Assembly (NCBI GenBank): GCA_021307315.1
Contig: JAJSPD010000089.1
Location: 104,751 to 168,750, forward strand
Source of the DNA: Bisporella sp. PMI_857
Lineage: Eukaryota > Ascomycota > Leotiomycetes > Helotiales > Helotiaceae
Length of the DNA stretch: 64,000 bases
Direction: 5' to 3'
Positions 25,334-37,574 of the stretch are shown in pieces. Numbering within the stretch: position 1 is the stretch's first letter; each line of letters begins with the position of its first letter. Under the pieces are notes generated by a model. That model did not search any database, had not been told where the DNA came from, and was given only the letters and a program-made list of their open reading frames with translations. A program made the position numbers and the translations under genes.

Positions 25334-28300
25334 CTACGCAGTCTGTCAGTAGCCAGAATGACGAAAAAAACTGCATACACATAACTCACATTAGTTTGAT
25401 CTTGAGGAACCTCGAGAATATCATGTAAGAGCATTGGATCCCAAAAATCGTGTAGCTACGGGCACGTGAGCTCTGGCTGTCAAACAGCTTCGCGGATGAG
25501 CTTACGATGTCATTCATGGAATCAGGAGTCTGAAGAGAGCAAGATGTCATGGGGTGCATCGAGTTTGACGTATTCGGCGACGAAGTCGAGAGATTCTCAG
25601 CGCGAGACAGTGTCGGAGCATGGTGGACAGTCCTGCTAGTCTGATGATTCTGTCCTGCTCGTTCAACAAGCCTGGTCCGCCAACCGAGCAACTCTGCATC
25701 CTCGCCATCCTCCTTGTCACTTACTTGCGCTTCTGCATCAGCATTTAGTTGTGAGCTCATCTGTCGTGCCTGAGATGCTACAGATATCCTGGCTGACACA
25801 CGAGAGCGTAATTTACATAGCCATTGGAGATTGCGCTGATATCGAGGAGTTTTGGCTCCATGTTCAAGTAATGAGGTGAACAGCGTGATGGCGGCATCAA
25901 TCTGTGTAAGAACGAATGTGGCCATGTCACTACTAGGATCGCGCAAAACTAATGTTCCCAAGCACAGGGTCGAGCCGAATACATGATACTTAATGAACAT
26001 GAGCTTTGCCAACCACGAGCATTCAAGGCTTTGACTCACCCAAAAGTTCCACTGCCTAGTACTAACAGCAGGGAAGCGTGTATGAATATCAGTTACAATC
26101 GCGATAATGATCTTAGGATCTCAGCATACCCCCTTGGGAAATATCTAGTCTAGACTTACTGCGCAGCGTTCTATAACAGTGAAAAATGAAGACGCATATG
26201 CAGATTTGGCATGATTGTCAATATCGCCGTAGAGTGCTTTCGCATAATAAGGTCGGTGAAGGTTGATAATTGTCTCGGAAATGTTAAGTGCGAGATTCGT
26301 TTGCTACCCGCCGTCAGCTCGGAACCGTTGTCAATCAGAAAAAGAGACGAACTTGAAAGGAGATAGTCATTGATCTGCGAGATGGTTCTGGGGACTCGTT
26401 GATTGCCTTCTCGAAATTAGGATAGCGAGAGGGCATTGCCAATAGTGCTGCTCGGCAACGAAGATAATGTGGAAGGCTGCGTTCAAAATCACATCTAGAG
26501 AAGTCTCAGCAATCAGACAAGTTGTTATACCTAAAGCGCACATACAATCTGAGATCTAGCTCGACAACGCTAGAGAACGCCGGTTTTCGAACCTTCAACG
26601 CCATGTTAAGAATTCTGAAGATCTCTGTTAGTTATCACGCAAAAGTTAAACAAGGAACGCATACTCTGAAGAAATTTGAGACAGCTCAAATCGAAGTATG
26701 AAATAGCTCTTTTCTCCACTCACAATCGACGCGTCAGTTGGGAACAGGGTATCGCAATGCTCCGGATTAATAGCACACCTATCTCAACATGAGTTCTGTT
26801 ATGATGCCTGAGGAGTCGGATCTCACGGTCTTGAGAAACAATGCGCTTGGAAGGTATCGGCGGCATTGATCTCCCAGAATACCTTACGTCTTTCCTCAAC
26901 AACGTCTCGCGAGAGGTTCCAGCGTGCACCGTCACGGTGCATGCCCATCTGTGTTCCCTTAGCGCCTCAGGTTTGTACTCCCAACAACCATACTTACTGC
27001 CTGAGCCAATCGCATGACAAGACCCCATAGGGGCCAAGCATTGTCACCACGTCTGCCTTTGTCCAGGTGTCTATACACTTGTTAGCAATGCGAAGAACGC
27101 TCAAATCTATTTCTACGTACAGTTGCAGATGCGCCATCAAATGCTGCATTTCATCAGCTTGCTGATCAAGACTATTTGACGGGAAATCTCACCAGAGTTT
27201 GCAGTCCAGCGACCGTATTATTAGATAGAAAGTCGCCTTTGACAAGGGCTCGCTCCGAAAGTTGCAGCCATTCCTCAACAGATGAATCGTCAATGGCCAT
27301 CTCAATGTTAAACATGGTGCCTTGAGCCATTATGATAAACACTAGCGCGATCTCTTGAGGATTAACGGGTGGAGGCATGGGTTCACTGTCGGACAACGCA
27401 TAGACACGATCAAATGTTTTTTGAAAAAGAGCCTTCGGGGCAACATCGTGACTCGGATCCTGTCAGATACTCCACCGGTTTTACTTGGACGAGAACTTAC
27501 TGCCAAGCACAGTATCGGTAGTACGACTCAACTAATGTCCATGCCTCCTCTTTTGGCGGTAGTTGGGAAAGCAGATCCCGCGTACTTATACGAGCCGCTG
27601 AACCGCTGAAAGGAAAGGCAATTGGACCTGTGGCGAAAGCGGATTGACCGGGCTGCATGCTCAATCCTGGATGTGCTGCCGGTGAGGGTGCACGAGTGAT
27701 TGATGGAGTTTCCGATATATCATGTGTTTCTGACTAAAGACTGTGGTCAGTTTGAGCGGTGTCAGCGACAGCAGGGCAATATACATCTTTCAACCATTCA
27801 CTACCTGCGGTTGGGCCGAGATACTTCGAACGGCCGCCTTGACTCAGCATCAAGGTACCATAAGAGTCGCTTTGTTCGTTATCGTCTACAGACTGCAGAG
27901 CAGGGTCATTGGAGGCACCAGTTCTGTCGGAAACATTGTGTAAAGGAATAGCAAGGCTTGTTGAAGTCACCGAGGCATGCCTGGGCAAAGTCGTGACCTG
28001 TGCGGCGTGCGATCTCTCCGAAGAGATATGAGAAGAGGGTCGCCTGATTTCGTTCTGTCTTTCGCGAAGCTCATATTGTGATGGTGGAGCGTCATATCTC
28101 TGTTGCCCATCGTATATGTGCTGCTCCAGGACAGGATTGGTTGTGCGTGCCTGCTCAACACTTCGTTGCGGTTGTTGCGGTTGTCCCGCATCTTGCTGTG
28201 GTTGGAAATGAATATCAAGTTCTCGACTGGTTCGTCAAGTTAGTTCCACGAAATGCCGATCCTGATTATGACCCTACCGAAGTCGCTTCTCGGAAGTCAT

Positions 28301-28591
28301 CGGCCCGTCACAGAACTTGACCCGGTTTCGCCGGACACAATTTGAGCATGGCACTGATTGCAATTTCTAGCTTGGGGACCTGGTGCAAAGAGAACTGAGA
28401 CTTACCGCTTCGGTCACATCTCATCTTGAGTCTTCGACACTCTAAACACCATCGATTAGCCCCTTTCTACAACATACGACCGCAATCGAACTTGGCGCAC
28501 CATCGCAACTGTAGCACGGACGTTGTTTCCGTGGCCTCTTATGAGGTCTCTCAATCCCATCAGCCTCTCCATTGCTTTGTTGGTGATTCAT
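25334..28591 (-). CDS. Zn(II)2Cys6 transcription factor, at least 16 exons
   Basis: The binuclear cluster is CLECRRLKMRC then PCSNCVRRNRVKFC, split by an intron (exons ending 28406 and 28353-28278). Further exons: 28226-27785, 27733-27501, 27451-27193, 27143-27121 (23 nt), 27070-26998, 26948-26827, 26778-26665, 26614-26546, 26494-26353, 26303-26160, 26111-26040, 25988-25506, 25455-25390, and a possible 9-nt last exon 25342-25334. All phases join. Landmarks of the fungal_trans class are GRSKYLGPTAGSEWLKD, VESYYRYCAW, WPLWGLVMRLAQA, MGMHRDGARWNLSRDV, FWEINAADTFQAHCFSRP and LHRPYYAKALYG. Size is about 800 residues. The exact start (ATG at 28591 proposed), the first intron and the last exon are uncertain. 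The gene is divergent from the monooxygenase gene and may control it and the sugar-type genes downstream. Confidence 0.88.
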
Positions 28592-29148
28592 GGTTTTGTC
28601 CGATAGTATCGATGCGTCCGGTCGTGGTTGATTAGCCGATTGAAGACGCAGGGGACTTTGCTATTGTCTCCCTAGAACGAGCTGACAGCGGATAAAGTGC
28701 AGCGGAGATAAACTGAGCAAGTAAAGCAAGTCAAGCAGGATTGAAGGATCGGATGGAAGAAAGATGTGGTGTTCTAAGCGAAGTTAGACTTCATAGTCAC
28801 GTGTATACTTCCAAAAAGTGCCCAGTCCCGGCGTGAATCACCTGATGCTCAGCAGACGGATTTACCTCGGGATAAAAAAATGGCCGGTGCCGAGAAAGAC
28901 CGATCTCAGTTCGGACTTATTTGTCCTCCGGCCATAATCAGTAATGGTCGATCCGGTTATCGAACCTGTCGCATGCCCGATCGAGGGCCAAGTTGAAGCT
29001 CGAGGTCCACAGCGATGGCGTCTGCAAGAACTTCATGGGCCGTACAAAATAAAAATGGTGCGCTTCAAAGACAGAGAGCTCTGCATGCTGCGTGTCAAGA
29101 CACAAGAGAAGCGCCGGAACTGTTTGATCCCTCTACACATCCGCAACA
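28592..29148. promoter_or_regulatory. Divergent promoter between Zn2Cys6 regulator and monooxygenase
   Basis: A 557-base gap separates two divergent start codons. Zn2Cys6 proteins bind CGG triplets, and several isolated CGG/CCG triplets occur here, but no clear spaced pair was picked out by eye. Confidence 0.4.
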
Positions 29149-31190
29149 ATGGCTCCTATGGCCATCGATAACAAGGAGCTCGATGCTGTCCACACACTTG
29201 ACAACATCACAGACCTCAAGACCAAAGTCATCATTAACCATGACGCGCTTGGGGAGACTCCAAAACCCCCGGTCGCGGACGACTTCATGTACGACTTTCA
29301 GTACAACCATGCTCTTCCTACACACGACAATGGTGCAATTGAGATTCCGGCAGACTGTGATGCTCAAGGAGAAGCTCAGTCAATTGTTCACACCCTTTCT
29401 CAGGCAATGGGAAGCGGGGATGCCCAGGCTTTCACAGCCTTGTTCCTTGAGTCTGGTGGGTTTTCTTCCTCAGAGTAAGGCGTCCCAATAACTGACTGAC
29501 CGATCCAGGTGTCTGGCGCGATAAGTTGTCCTACACCTGGGATTATCGGACCTTCAATTTTCATCCAGCGATATTAAAAGCCGCCAGCGATCTCTTCCCA
29601 AGAACTAAAGCCAAGAACTTTAAGTTCCTCTCGCCAGCACCTAATGTCTCTCGACCATACTCGGACTTCTCTCAGCTGCAGCTTGTAGTCTCCTTTGAGA
29701 CGGAGCTTGTGAATGCATCGGCTGTGATCAATGTTATTCTAACCAAAGCTGGATGGAAGATCTACACCATGCACACAGCGGCCGAACAACTCAATCAGTT
29801 CCCGGAGGTTCAGCCTGCCGATGGCCATATGACTGGTGCGATCAGCTGGGAGAGGCAGAGGGCAAAGGATGTTGACGCTGCAAATCCTGAAATCTTAATC
29901 ATTGGCGGTGGCCAGAAGTGAAGACCAATGTTCTACATTCATGTGCAGATGCTGACGACCAACAGTGGCCTCGCGCTTGCTGCACGATGCAAAGCCCTCG
30001 GCATGGACAGCCTCATCATCGAGCGTAGTGATGAGATTGGCGATGTCTGGAAGAAACGTTATGAGTATCTGTCGCTTCACTTCCCCCACTGGGCTGATGA
30101 CCTGCCATACTTCCCTTACCCAAAGCATTGGCCTAGTTACACTCCGGCTCAGAAGCAGGGTGTCTACATGCAATGGTATGCCTCAGCCCTTGAACTTAAT
30201 GTCTGGTGCAAATCGTCCGTCATCAGCGTACAGCAGGGCGAACAGGGCAATTGGACTGTAGCGGTGAACAAGGAGGGCAGGGAACTCCGTACGCTGCATC
30301 CCAAACAAGTAGTCATGGCCACTTCCCTTTGCGGTGTTCCTCTTACACCGGTCATCCCCGGGATGGCTGATTACAAGCGTGGTATTATCCGCCACTCAAC
30401 GGCTCACGATAGCGCCCGCAATTTTGTTGGCAAGAAAGTTTGCGTGGTTGGTACCTCGTCCTCCGGCTTCGACACCGCATACGACTGCTCGCGTCACGGT
30501 ATTGATGTCACGCTCCTTCAGCGATCTCCCACCTACGTCATGTCACTCACGCATTCCGTTCCTCGCATCATTGGCGGTTATGGTCCCGATGTTAATGGCA
30601 ACCGTCCTGACCTCGAGGAGCAAGACAGACTCTTTTTCGCTACACCCATAGGCCCGGGCGAAGAGCTTGGTAGGCGCCATGCTAAGGTTCTTGAAGATTT
30701 AGACCGACCTTTACTGGATGCCCTCCATGCTCGCGGCCTTCGAACATGGCGCGGTCAGCGCAACACTGGAAATTCAACCCTTGGTCAAACCCGTAACGGG
30801 GGCTTCTACTTCGACGCTGGTGCCTGCGAGCACGTTATCAACGGTAAGATCAAGGTCGAGTCGGGCTACATCGAGAGCTTCACAGAGGATAAAGTGATAC
30901 TCAATGGCAGCCGCGAGCGCGAATTTGACTTGATCGTCTTCGCTACTGGCTTCTCTAATACCATTGACTCCGTTCGCGCCACTCTAGGTGACAGGCTCGC
31001 TAGTCAATGTGGACCAATTTGGGGCATTGACGAGGAGGGGGAGTTCAGGACCGCTTACAGAGAGACCGGCATCCCTAACTTCTGGCTGATGGTTGGATAT
31101 CTTCCGTATACTCGCTACCACTCAAAATTGATGGCCATCAGGCTAAAGGCTTTGAAAGAGGGAATCGCTCACGCTCCATACACAACCTAG
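29149..31190 (+). CDS. Class B flavin-containing monooxygenase with NTF2-like N-terminal region
   Basis: Three exons (29149-29455, 29509-29917, 29966-31190) give 646 residues. About 225 residues at the front resemble the NTF2-like (SnoaL) module found in a subset of fungal FMOs: LSQAMGSGDAQAFTALFLESG, then WRDKLSYTWDYRTF. The FAD loop IIGGGQNGLALAAR (near 233-246) is rebuilt across intron 2. The NADPH loop VVGTSSSGFD is near 400, and the FATGF motif is at about 564-568. FWLMVGYLPYTRYHS lies near the C terminus. The family oxygenates soft nucleophiles or performs Baeyer-Villiger or YUCCA-type decarboxylation using FAD and NADPH in the cytosol. The substrate is unknown. Confidence 0.93.
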
Positions 31191-31855
31191 ACGCTTTTGC
31201 ATAGCACTCTTGTATTTACTCGTAATTTTGACTCTTGTCTTGTTAGGTTCACGGCAGAATCTCGCCTCAGACGAATGGTGTTGATCGGAGAAGAAGAGTA
31301 CTTGTGACAATGTATTTTTTAAGGAATATTTAGGGTAGAAATAGAGTATGAAGCTTGACGAACTTTCTCCCTGTGCTATCATTCCCATTGTCCACCTGAG
31401 ATTACCCATCTTTTGCAAGCTTGTTCTAGCTCACCGCTAAACACCTACATGTCCACTCAACGTATCACGTGGCCTCTTTCCTTATGTTACATGAGGCAAT
31501 CTTGGGCAAGGTAATCAGTGGACGATACTTGAAATGTTAGAGATGTGCTGGCTTTCTCCAGTGGAATGTCGATATCGAAGTCCTCAGGAGAAGGTCTGTC
31601 TGAAACCGTACCTCCAGCGTTGGCAGTTGAGATCTCGGTGCCCTATACTTTGGGTAAATTTATCTATCGTTCGACGCTATATTATTTTCTCTATCAAAAG
31701 TCCAAGTTTAGGTGCACAAATTAAATTTGAGTATGGACCCTGATTTCGAAGAAACCAATCCCGAAAATCTTCTAAGTATATTAACAAACGTCACGTTTTG
31801 TTGCGGGTACCGTTACACGCCTGAGGCTCCTAGCAAATACCTGAGCGCTAGCTGG
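31191..31855. other. Intergenic, no gene seen
   Basis: This lies between the convergent monooxygenase and aldo-keto reductase genes. Only short frames with no recognisable domain are present. Confidence 0.55.
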
Positions 31856-33083
31856 CTACGACTTGACAGGACAATACCAATCTGCAAACCCGAGATCGAA
31901 GCCCCACTCAGGCGTGTTGATGCGCTTCGCCTTCCCCTTCGCAGCCAAACCATCGAGCAGAGCCAGATCCTCCTTGGAGATCTGTACAACCTCCTTGTTG
32001 CTGGAGATGCGCTTCTCCGAGACCGATTTTGGGAGCACGACGACGCCCTTGTTGACGTGGTAGCTGATCAGGATCGTGGCAGCTGAGACTCCGTACTTTT
32101 CGGCGACCTGCTGGATATCAGGGTCTGACATGATCGGAGCACCTAGAACAGATCAGCTTGGTGGCTTGTGGCAGTATAATGGACTCACCAGTGGAACCTA
32201 GCGGCGAGTACGCCTCAAGAAGAATACCGAGCTTCTCACAGTACTCTCGAAGTTCGTGTTGAGGAAGGAAAGGATGCAATTCGATTTGATTGATCGCTGG
32301 GACGACTGTCCACTTCCTGCGAAGCTGCTCTAGATAAGTAATCGACCAGTTGGCAACACCGATTGCCTTGACCTTGCCGGACTTGTAGACTTCTTCCATC
32401 TGACGCCAGGTTTCGGATTGATCCCATGATCGATCTACCGAGCGGCTGCCATCTGGGTTGACGGGAAGAAGCTCGTGACTCTTATTCTAGTCGATGCGTA
32501 AGCTTTCATAGATACGGTATGCATATCAAGAGTGAAGACTCACAGGAACCAGGCGAACAGGCCAGTGGATCAGCTAGCAAGCGTGTTAGCTGTGCAAAGT
32601 CCCACACAGAGGCGACGTACATAAAGATCGAGATAATCAGTACCTAGCGCATCAAGAGTCTTCTGTAAACCCTCTTTGACGTTGGGCTGGTGGGTATTCC
32701 AAAGCTTGCTGGTGATGAATATTTCTTCACGGGGTATGCCGCTATCCTTGATGCCCTGGCCGACTTCGTTCTCGTTGCCTGGGAAAACCATAAGATAAGT
32801 CATCAACCAGTTTGATCGAAACAACTCACCATAGATTCTGGCATCTGGTCAGCGGTCAACATCACATTGGGAACACGTAGAGCTTACAGTGCCGCATCAA
32901 TATGGCGGTATCCGTCTTTGAGGGCAAACGCCACCGCCTTCGCGACCTCTCCAGGTTCTGACTTCCAAGTTCCTACGCAGCATGTCAGTAGCGCCGCTGG
33001 CAGTAGGAGTGATGATCCTGACCGAGGCCAACAGCCGGAATCTGAGCGCCAGTATTAAGCGTGAAATGAGTTGAAGCGGTCAT
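31856..33083 (-). CDS. Aldo-keto reductase
   Basis: Seven minus-strand exons (33083-33023, 32972-32888, 32837-32830, 32778-32621, 32573-32544, 32486-32189, 32142-31856) give 308 residues, normal for AKRs. The catalytic tetrad is complete: Asp46 (HIDAA), Tyr51 (IYGNE), Lys76 (TSKLW) and His107 (LIHWP). Exon 3 is only 8 nt and is needed to restore the Tyr51 motif. Cofactor-binding elements [11 protein letters not shown] and AYSPLGS are present. AKRs reduce aldehydes and ketones with NADPH, and several fungal members act on sugars such as xylose or glycerol. The gene is divergent from the lactonase and close to a sugar transporter and dehydrogenase, so a sugar or sugar-acid substrate is plausible. 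Confidence 0.93.
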
Positions 33084-33669
33084 AATGCCTGAATATGATA
33101 TGTCGTTTGATTGGACGGTAGTGTCGTTGTGAAGTTGCACGAATATGAAGCCAAGTGAGATACTAGAAGACGCTGCTCCCCATATTTCATCATACCGGGC
33201 AGCTCAGGTCATCGTGTAGTCCGACTCACCGCTACACAGGCATTGCAGAATTCAAGCATCCCCGACGGCGAAGCGGAGCTTTTTGTCGGATATATCTTCA
33301 CGAGCTATGGCCGGTGGGAAGACGAGGGGATTGCTACCCGGGCATTTGCCTCCTACGGCAGCTAGTGATTAAGGTTATGCCCGGTGCTCCTGATGGATAA
33401 GCCGATCGCTTCCTCTGCCTGGTACAGTACTATTACTCAAATGCGGAGCAAGGATGAGGCGTCAACCGGACACTCGACATCATAACAAGCTGGAATCGTG
33501 ACACTGACGCAAAAAAGCTCTGGTATGAGCAAGCCTCGAATTGACTGTGTGGGTTGCCACCTCTACTGCGAGCTGGGTCCTGGTGCAAGTTCGTAAGTCA
33601 GATGCGAAGCCCTTCTTGTTAAGATTAGGTGTCCAAGGCTCATGGAGTAAGATAGAAATTCAGTACACT
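33084..33669. promoter_or_regulatory. Divergent promoter between aldo-keto reductase and lactonase
   Basis: A 586-base gap between divergent starts. An in-frame extension of the lactonase frame to 33541 shows no similarity to the family and is treated as leader. No defined site was recognised. Confidence 0.4.
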
Positions 33670-34972
33670 ATGCGATACAAGCTCCTAGTGTCTGGTGCGC
33701 GAGACCATTTCACTTGCCTGGCCTTCGACCCCAGCACGAAGCGATTGAGCATTCTCGCCAACTATTCTGCGCCGTTCAATGCTTCTTGGGTCGAGCCTAT
33801 CTCTTCCTACGGTGGCATATATCATCTAGTCGGGCTGTCCGAGGTTGATGAGGCCGGTTCGTTGTATAGCTTCGATATTGACGACGTGCACAAGACCTGC
33901 AGGGTTACAAGTGAATTGCCCACACTAGGCGCACCTGGTCACTGTAGGTATACTGCCACTGTTTGCCCGACCTGGTGATAATATTCCCGGTCTAGTTCGT
34001 ACGTTACGCGACAACTCTGCGTTGGCACTCGGCACTGTGAGTATACGCCCAAGCACTGTATTGCGCGACTGACATCTGGCAGTATCTTGGTGGCTCCGTA
34101 GCCCTCTATCCCATCTTAATCACCGCGGAGGACGGACTCATCCTTACTGATGACCCACGAACGGAGTTATTCCCAGAATTTCCTTACCGAACACCTAGAC
34201 ACGGTCCAAATCAGCACAGACAGCGACAATGCCATGTACATCAGATCCTTGAAGACAGACGAGGTCTGCTCTTCGCTCCAGACTTGGGTTCAGACCGCGT
34301 ATGGATCATTCGTCGCGATGGGTTGAAGACGGAAACGTGTGGCTGGCTCGAGTGTCCACCAGGTACTGGTGCTCGACATGCAGTCTTCTCTCCTGATGGT
34401 ATGTCGTTATAGCGCGACACGATAGAACCAGCTGACCAGGCTTAGAGACCATCATGTATGTAATTGGAGAGCTCTCGCACACCGTCGTGGCGTTTGACCT
34501 ATCCTCTGTCCCCGCGAAAGCCATCCTACCGATCGATGGCTTTGCACCAAATATCATTCCACCAGATATTCCTCCTGAGCATCAATTCATGATGGATTCC
34601 TCTGAAATCTGCCTTCATCCGACTATTCCGAACGTCTTATACGTAAGCAACAGGTGGTCCAGGCATATCGCGCAGCGCCAGTCTGAACTCAAGAACGTTC
34701 CTAAGGATTTGCCGACAGGAGACAGTATCGCTATAATTCTGCTCCGAGATGATGGTAAGAAGGTGAAGACGCTCAAACACGTGCAGACCAACATCGATGT
34801 CATCCGTGGCATGCGACTTAGCGAGGACGGCAAATACGTCGCGGTAGTTGGCCAAGAAGGTGGCGGAATCGAGATCTATAGCATCACTGGAGGGGCAGGA
34901 GACATATGGATTCTCGAGGCAGGTCTAAGTGAAGGTCTAGGGGGTGGATTAAAGCATGCCATATGGCTATAG
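33670..34972 (+). CDS. Seven-bladed beta-propeller lactonase (carboxymuconate cyclase-like)
   Basis: Four exons (33670-33943, 33996-34036, 34083-34398, 34446-34972) give 385 residues. The N terminus KLLVSGARDHFTCLAFDP, the middle LFAPDLGSDRVWII and MYVIGELSHTVVAFDL, and the C terminus ending HAIWL match the fungal lactonase family that includes 3-carboxy-cis,cis-muconate lactonizing enzyme and 6-phosphogluconolactonase-like proteins. These proteins open or close lactones of sugar acids or muconates in the cytosol. The neighbours (sugar transporter, Gfo/Idh dehydrogenase, AKR) favour hydrolysis of a sugar lactone over aromatic degradation, but the sequence does not decide. ATG 33670 was chosen because homology starts there. 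Confidence 0.88.
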
Positions 34973-35776
34973 AAGTTGAACAAAACTGTAACTGAGCGCA
35001 TTCCTGTTTACGACTATGTCACGCCCGTAGAAGTTACTGATGCCGAGGAGTATCCGAATACACTATGTAATTAGTCGCATTTGTGAATTCTATTCCTGGG
35101 AACAGACAATGGCGCAGTAACCCTGGCGAACATTGCCAACTCCGACCGCTTTTAGTAAAGCCGATCTGTGCGGGCTAGAGATAGAAAATACTTTTCATGT
35201 GTACTAGGACTTCCTCGGCATAGGGGATATCGGCATGGCTATTATATGACTCAGCGGCTTATCACCTGACCTGTCCGGGTATATACACTCTTCACTTTTT
35301 TCAACATCTACTTTGTTTCTGACTGATATCCGTCCGAGGGTATATCCAGTCGTGACTCGCCGTGACTTCAAATCAACTCTATCCCGCCTGTAATAGCTCG
35401 TCCGAGATAAAGTCATTCCCCGCTATAGCCTTATTGCCGTTGATCATCGGATGCCCCACAAGTAATGTTAGATCACGGGATTCAAATAAGTCCGATGAGG
35501 GCGTGTCTTGCCATGTCTGATAAAATAAACTCTATACGGGGCTGGGCCGTTGTCACTATTTCGAAATTTCCGGGGATCGCGAAGCTGCACTACTTAGATC
35601 CAGTAGGTATATAGGCCCGACAATTTGTTCACAGCTCGTTGGAATCTCGTGAGATACAAGCCTATCGATCCTTCCAGGTGCTTCAAGTTCACTCAAGGTA
35701 GCCTCTCACTCAAAACCCAACTGCTCAAAGCTCTACTCCTTCTACAATATTATAAGTGCTCCTACACCTCTTCCTC
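34973..35776. other. Intergenic and likely transporter promoter
   Basis: Tandem plus-strand genes flank this 804-base gap. No convincing coding frame is present. The last part must contain the promoter of the sugar porter gene. Confidence 0.45.
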
Positions 35777-37574
35777 ATGTTGGATAAGCACGACGACAAG
35801 ATGCACAATGGAGGCATCGAGCACCGCGAAGGCAATGTCAGCCCGAGAGCAGGGGCCGACCCCTTCGACACGGAGACCATTGCCTACGGCCCATCCGGTT
35901 TTAAGGGTCTAGTTGCTGCACCTTACATTTTCGGCGTCAGCCTTCTTGCATCGCTGGCTGGCTTCTCCTTTGGTTACGGTAAATCTCAGCGTGTCGCACC
36001 TCACATAATTCTCACTGACTATGATCACAGACCAGGGTGTTATATCCATCATCTTGACCATGCCACAGTTCCATAAAGTCTTCCCAACGACGGCACCAGG
36101 CAGCCCTACGTACGGCTTCTCTACCGGGTTCATGACGGGTATGCTTGAACTAGGAGGCTTCATTGGGTGTCTCTTCTTCCCTTATCTGACTGATAGGTAT
36201 TCTCGCAAGTGGGGTCTCAGCATCGCCGTTGTGATCTGTAAGTCCAGGATCCTATTTGGGCGAGCAGACCTTGGCTAACATATTGTAGACATCCTTGGCG
36301 CCGTCCTCCAAACAGCGGCTCACAACTATACAACTCTAGTTGTGGGACGGGCCATTGGCGGCATAGGTGTAGGCACTCTGGCTTTGGGTGCGCCACTCTA
36401 CATCGGGGAGGTTGCGCCGCCGAACATTCGTGGTTCATTACTCGTGCTAGAGCAATTTTCAATCGTCATTGGCGCAATCATTGCATACTGGGTCTCTTAT
36501 GGCTGCCGCGGCATCGAATCAGAGTGGGCTTTCCGACTACCATTCTTGCTCCAGATGCCATCCGCACTCATCGTCGGAATCGGCATTCATTTCTTCCCCT
36601 TCTCGCCCCGGTGGCTCTGTATGCGCGGACGGAACCAGGATGCTTGTGAAGCCTTAGCTCGCCTTCGTCGTCTGCCGCAAGAGGATCACCGGATTCAGCA
36701 GGAGTGGAAGGGCATCATTGCCGACGTCACTTTACAGCAGGCTGCCAGGGCGAAGATGCATCCCGGCGTGACAGGTGTGACGCTTGAGATAGCCGGTTGG
36801 ATCGATCTGTTCAGGCGTAAGTACCGTAAGCGAACCGTGGTCGCTCTCGGCATCCCCTTTTTCCAGCAGTTCTCCGGTATTAATGCCTTCGTGGTGAGTT
36901 TGCACTTCCCCCATTCCACGCGGAGCTTGTTCTAACGTGAGCAGTACTACGCTCCAATATTCTTCAAAGCGCTCGGACAAGATACAGAACGAGCTCTAAT
37001 CCTTTCTGGCATTGTTAACATCTGTCAACTTGTTGCCTGTATTGGCACCGCCCTGTGCTTGGATCACGTTGGCCGCCGTAATCTGTCCGTCTGGGGCGGT
37101 GTAGCCATGGGCATTCCCCACGCCATCATGGCCGGTATCGTTGGCAAGTACCATTCTTCGTGGACCTCGCACACCGGTGTAGGCTGGTTCGGTGTCGCCT
37201 TAATCTACATCTACGTCTTGTGCTACGGCTTTACATACGGCCCGCTTGGATGGACGCTCCCAGCCGAAGTCTACCCCTCCGGTATACGCGCGACGGGTAT
37301 CGGTGCTGCAGTTGCGACTAACTGGCTGGCCAACACGTGCATCGGATTCTCGGTGCCCCAGATGCAAGTGAGCATCGGTTTTGGGACCTATATCTTCTTT
37401 GCCAGTTGGTGTTTTATCGCCGCGGTATTTGCGTTCTTTTGTGTGCCCGAGACTAAAGGTTTAACGCTGGAGCAGATGGACATGGCTTTTGGAGACGGAG
37501 CAGCGGCGGACGAGCGGGAGATAAGGAGAGAGGTGTTTAAGGAAGTGATTAAGGTGTCTACGTTAAGTAGTTGA
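35777..37574 (+). CDS. MFS sugar porter (hexose/polyol transporter type)
   Basis: Four exons (35777-35978, 36031-36237, 36289-36893, 36945-37574) give 547 residues with about 12 hydrophobic segments. Sugar-porter signatures are visible: GYDQGVISIIL in helix 1 (rebuilt across intron 1), DRYSRKWG in loop 2-3, FSPRWL after helix 6, QQFSGINAFVYYAP in helix 7 (across intron 3), DHVGRRNL in loop 8-9 and PETKGLTLEQMD after helix 12. The family imports sugars, polyols or quinate by proton symport at the plasma membrane. The acidic/polar N-terminal tail of about 45 residues is normal. It probably feeds the neighbouring dehydrogenase, lactonase and AKR. Confidence 0.95.

Noticed and set aside
27734..27784. 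In-frame TAG in the Zn2Cys6 regulator near 27734
   Set aside because: The TAG is the acceptor end of a 51-base intron beginning GTATAT. Both sides join in phase with conserved text.
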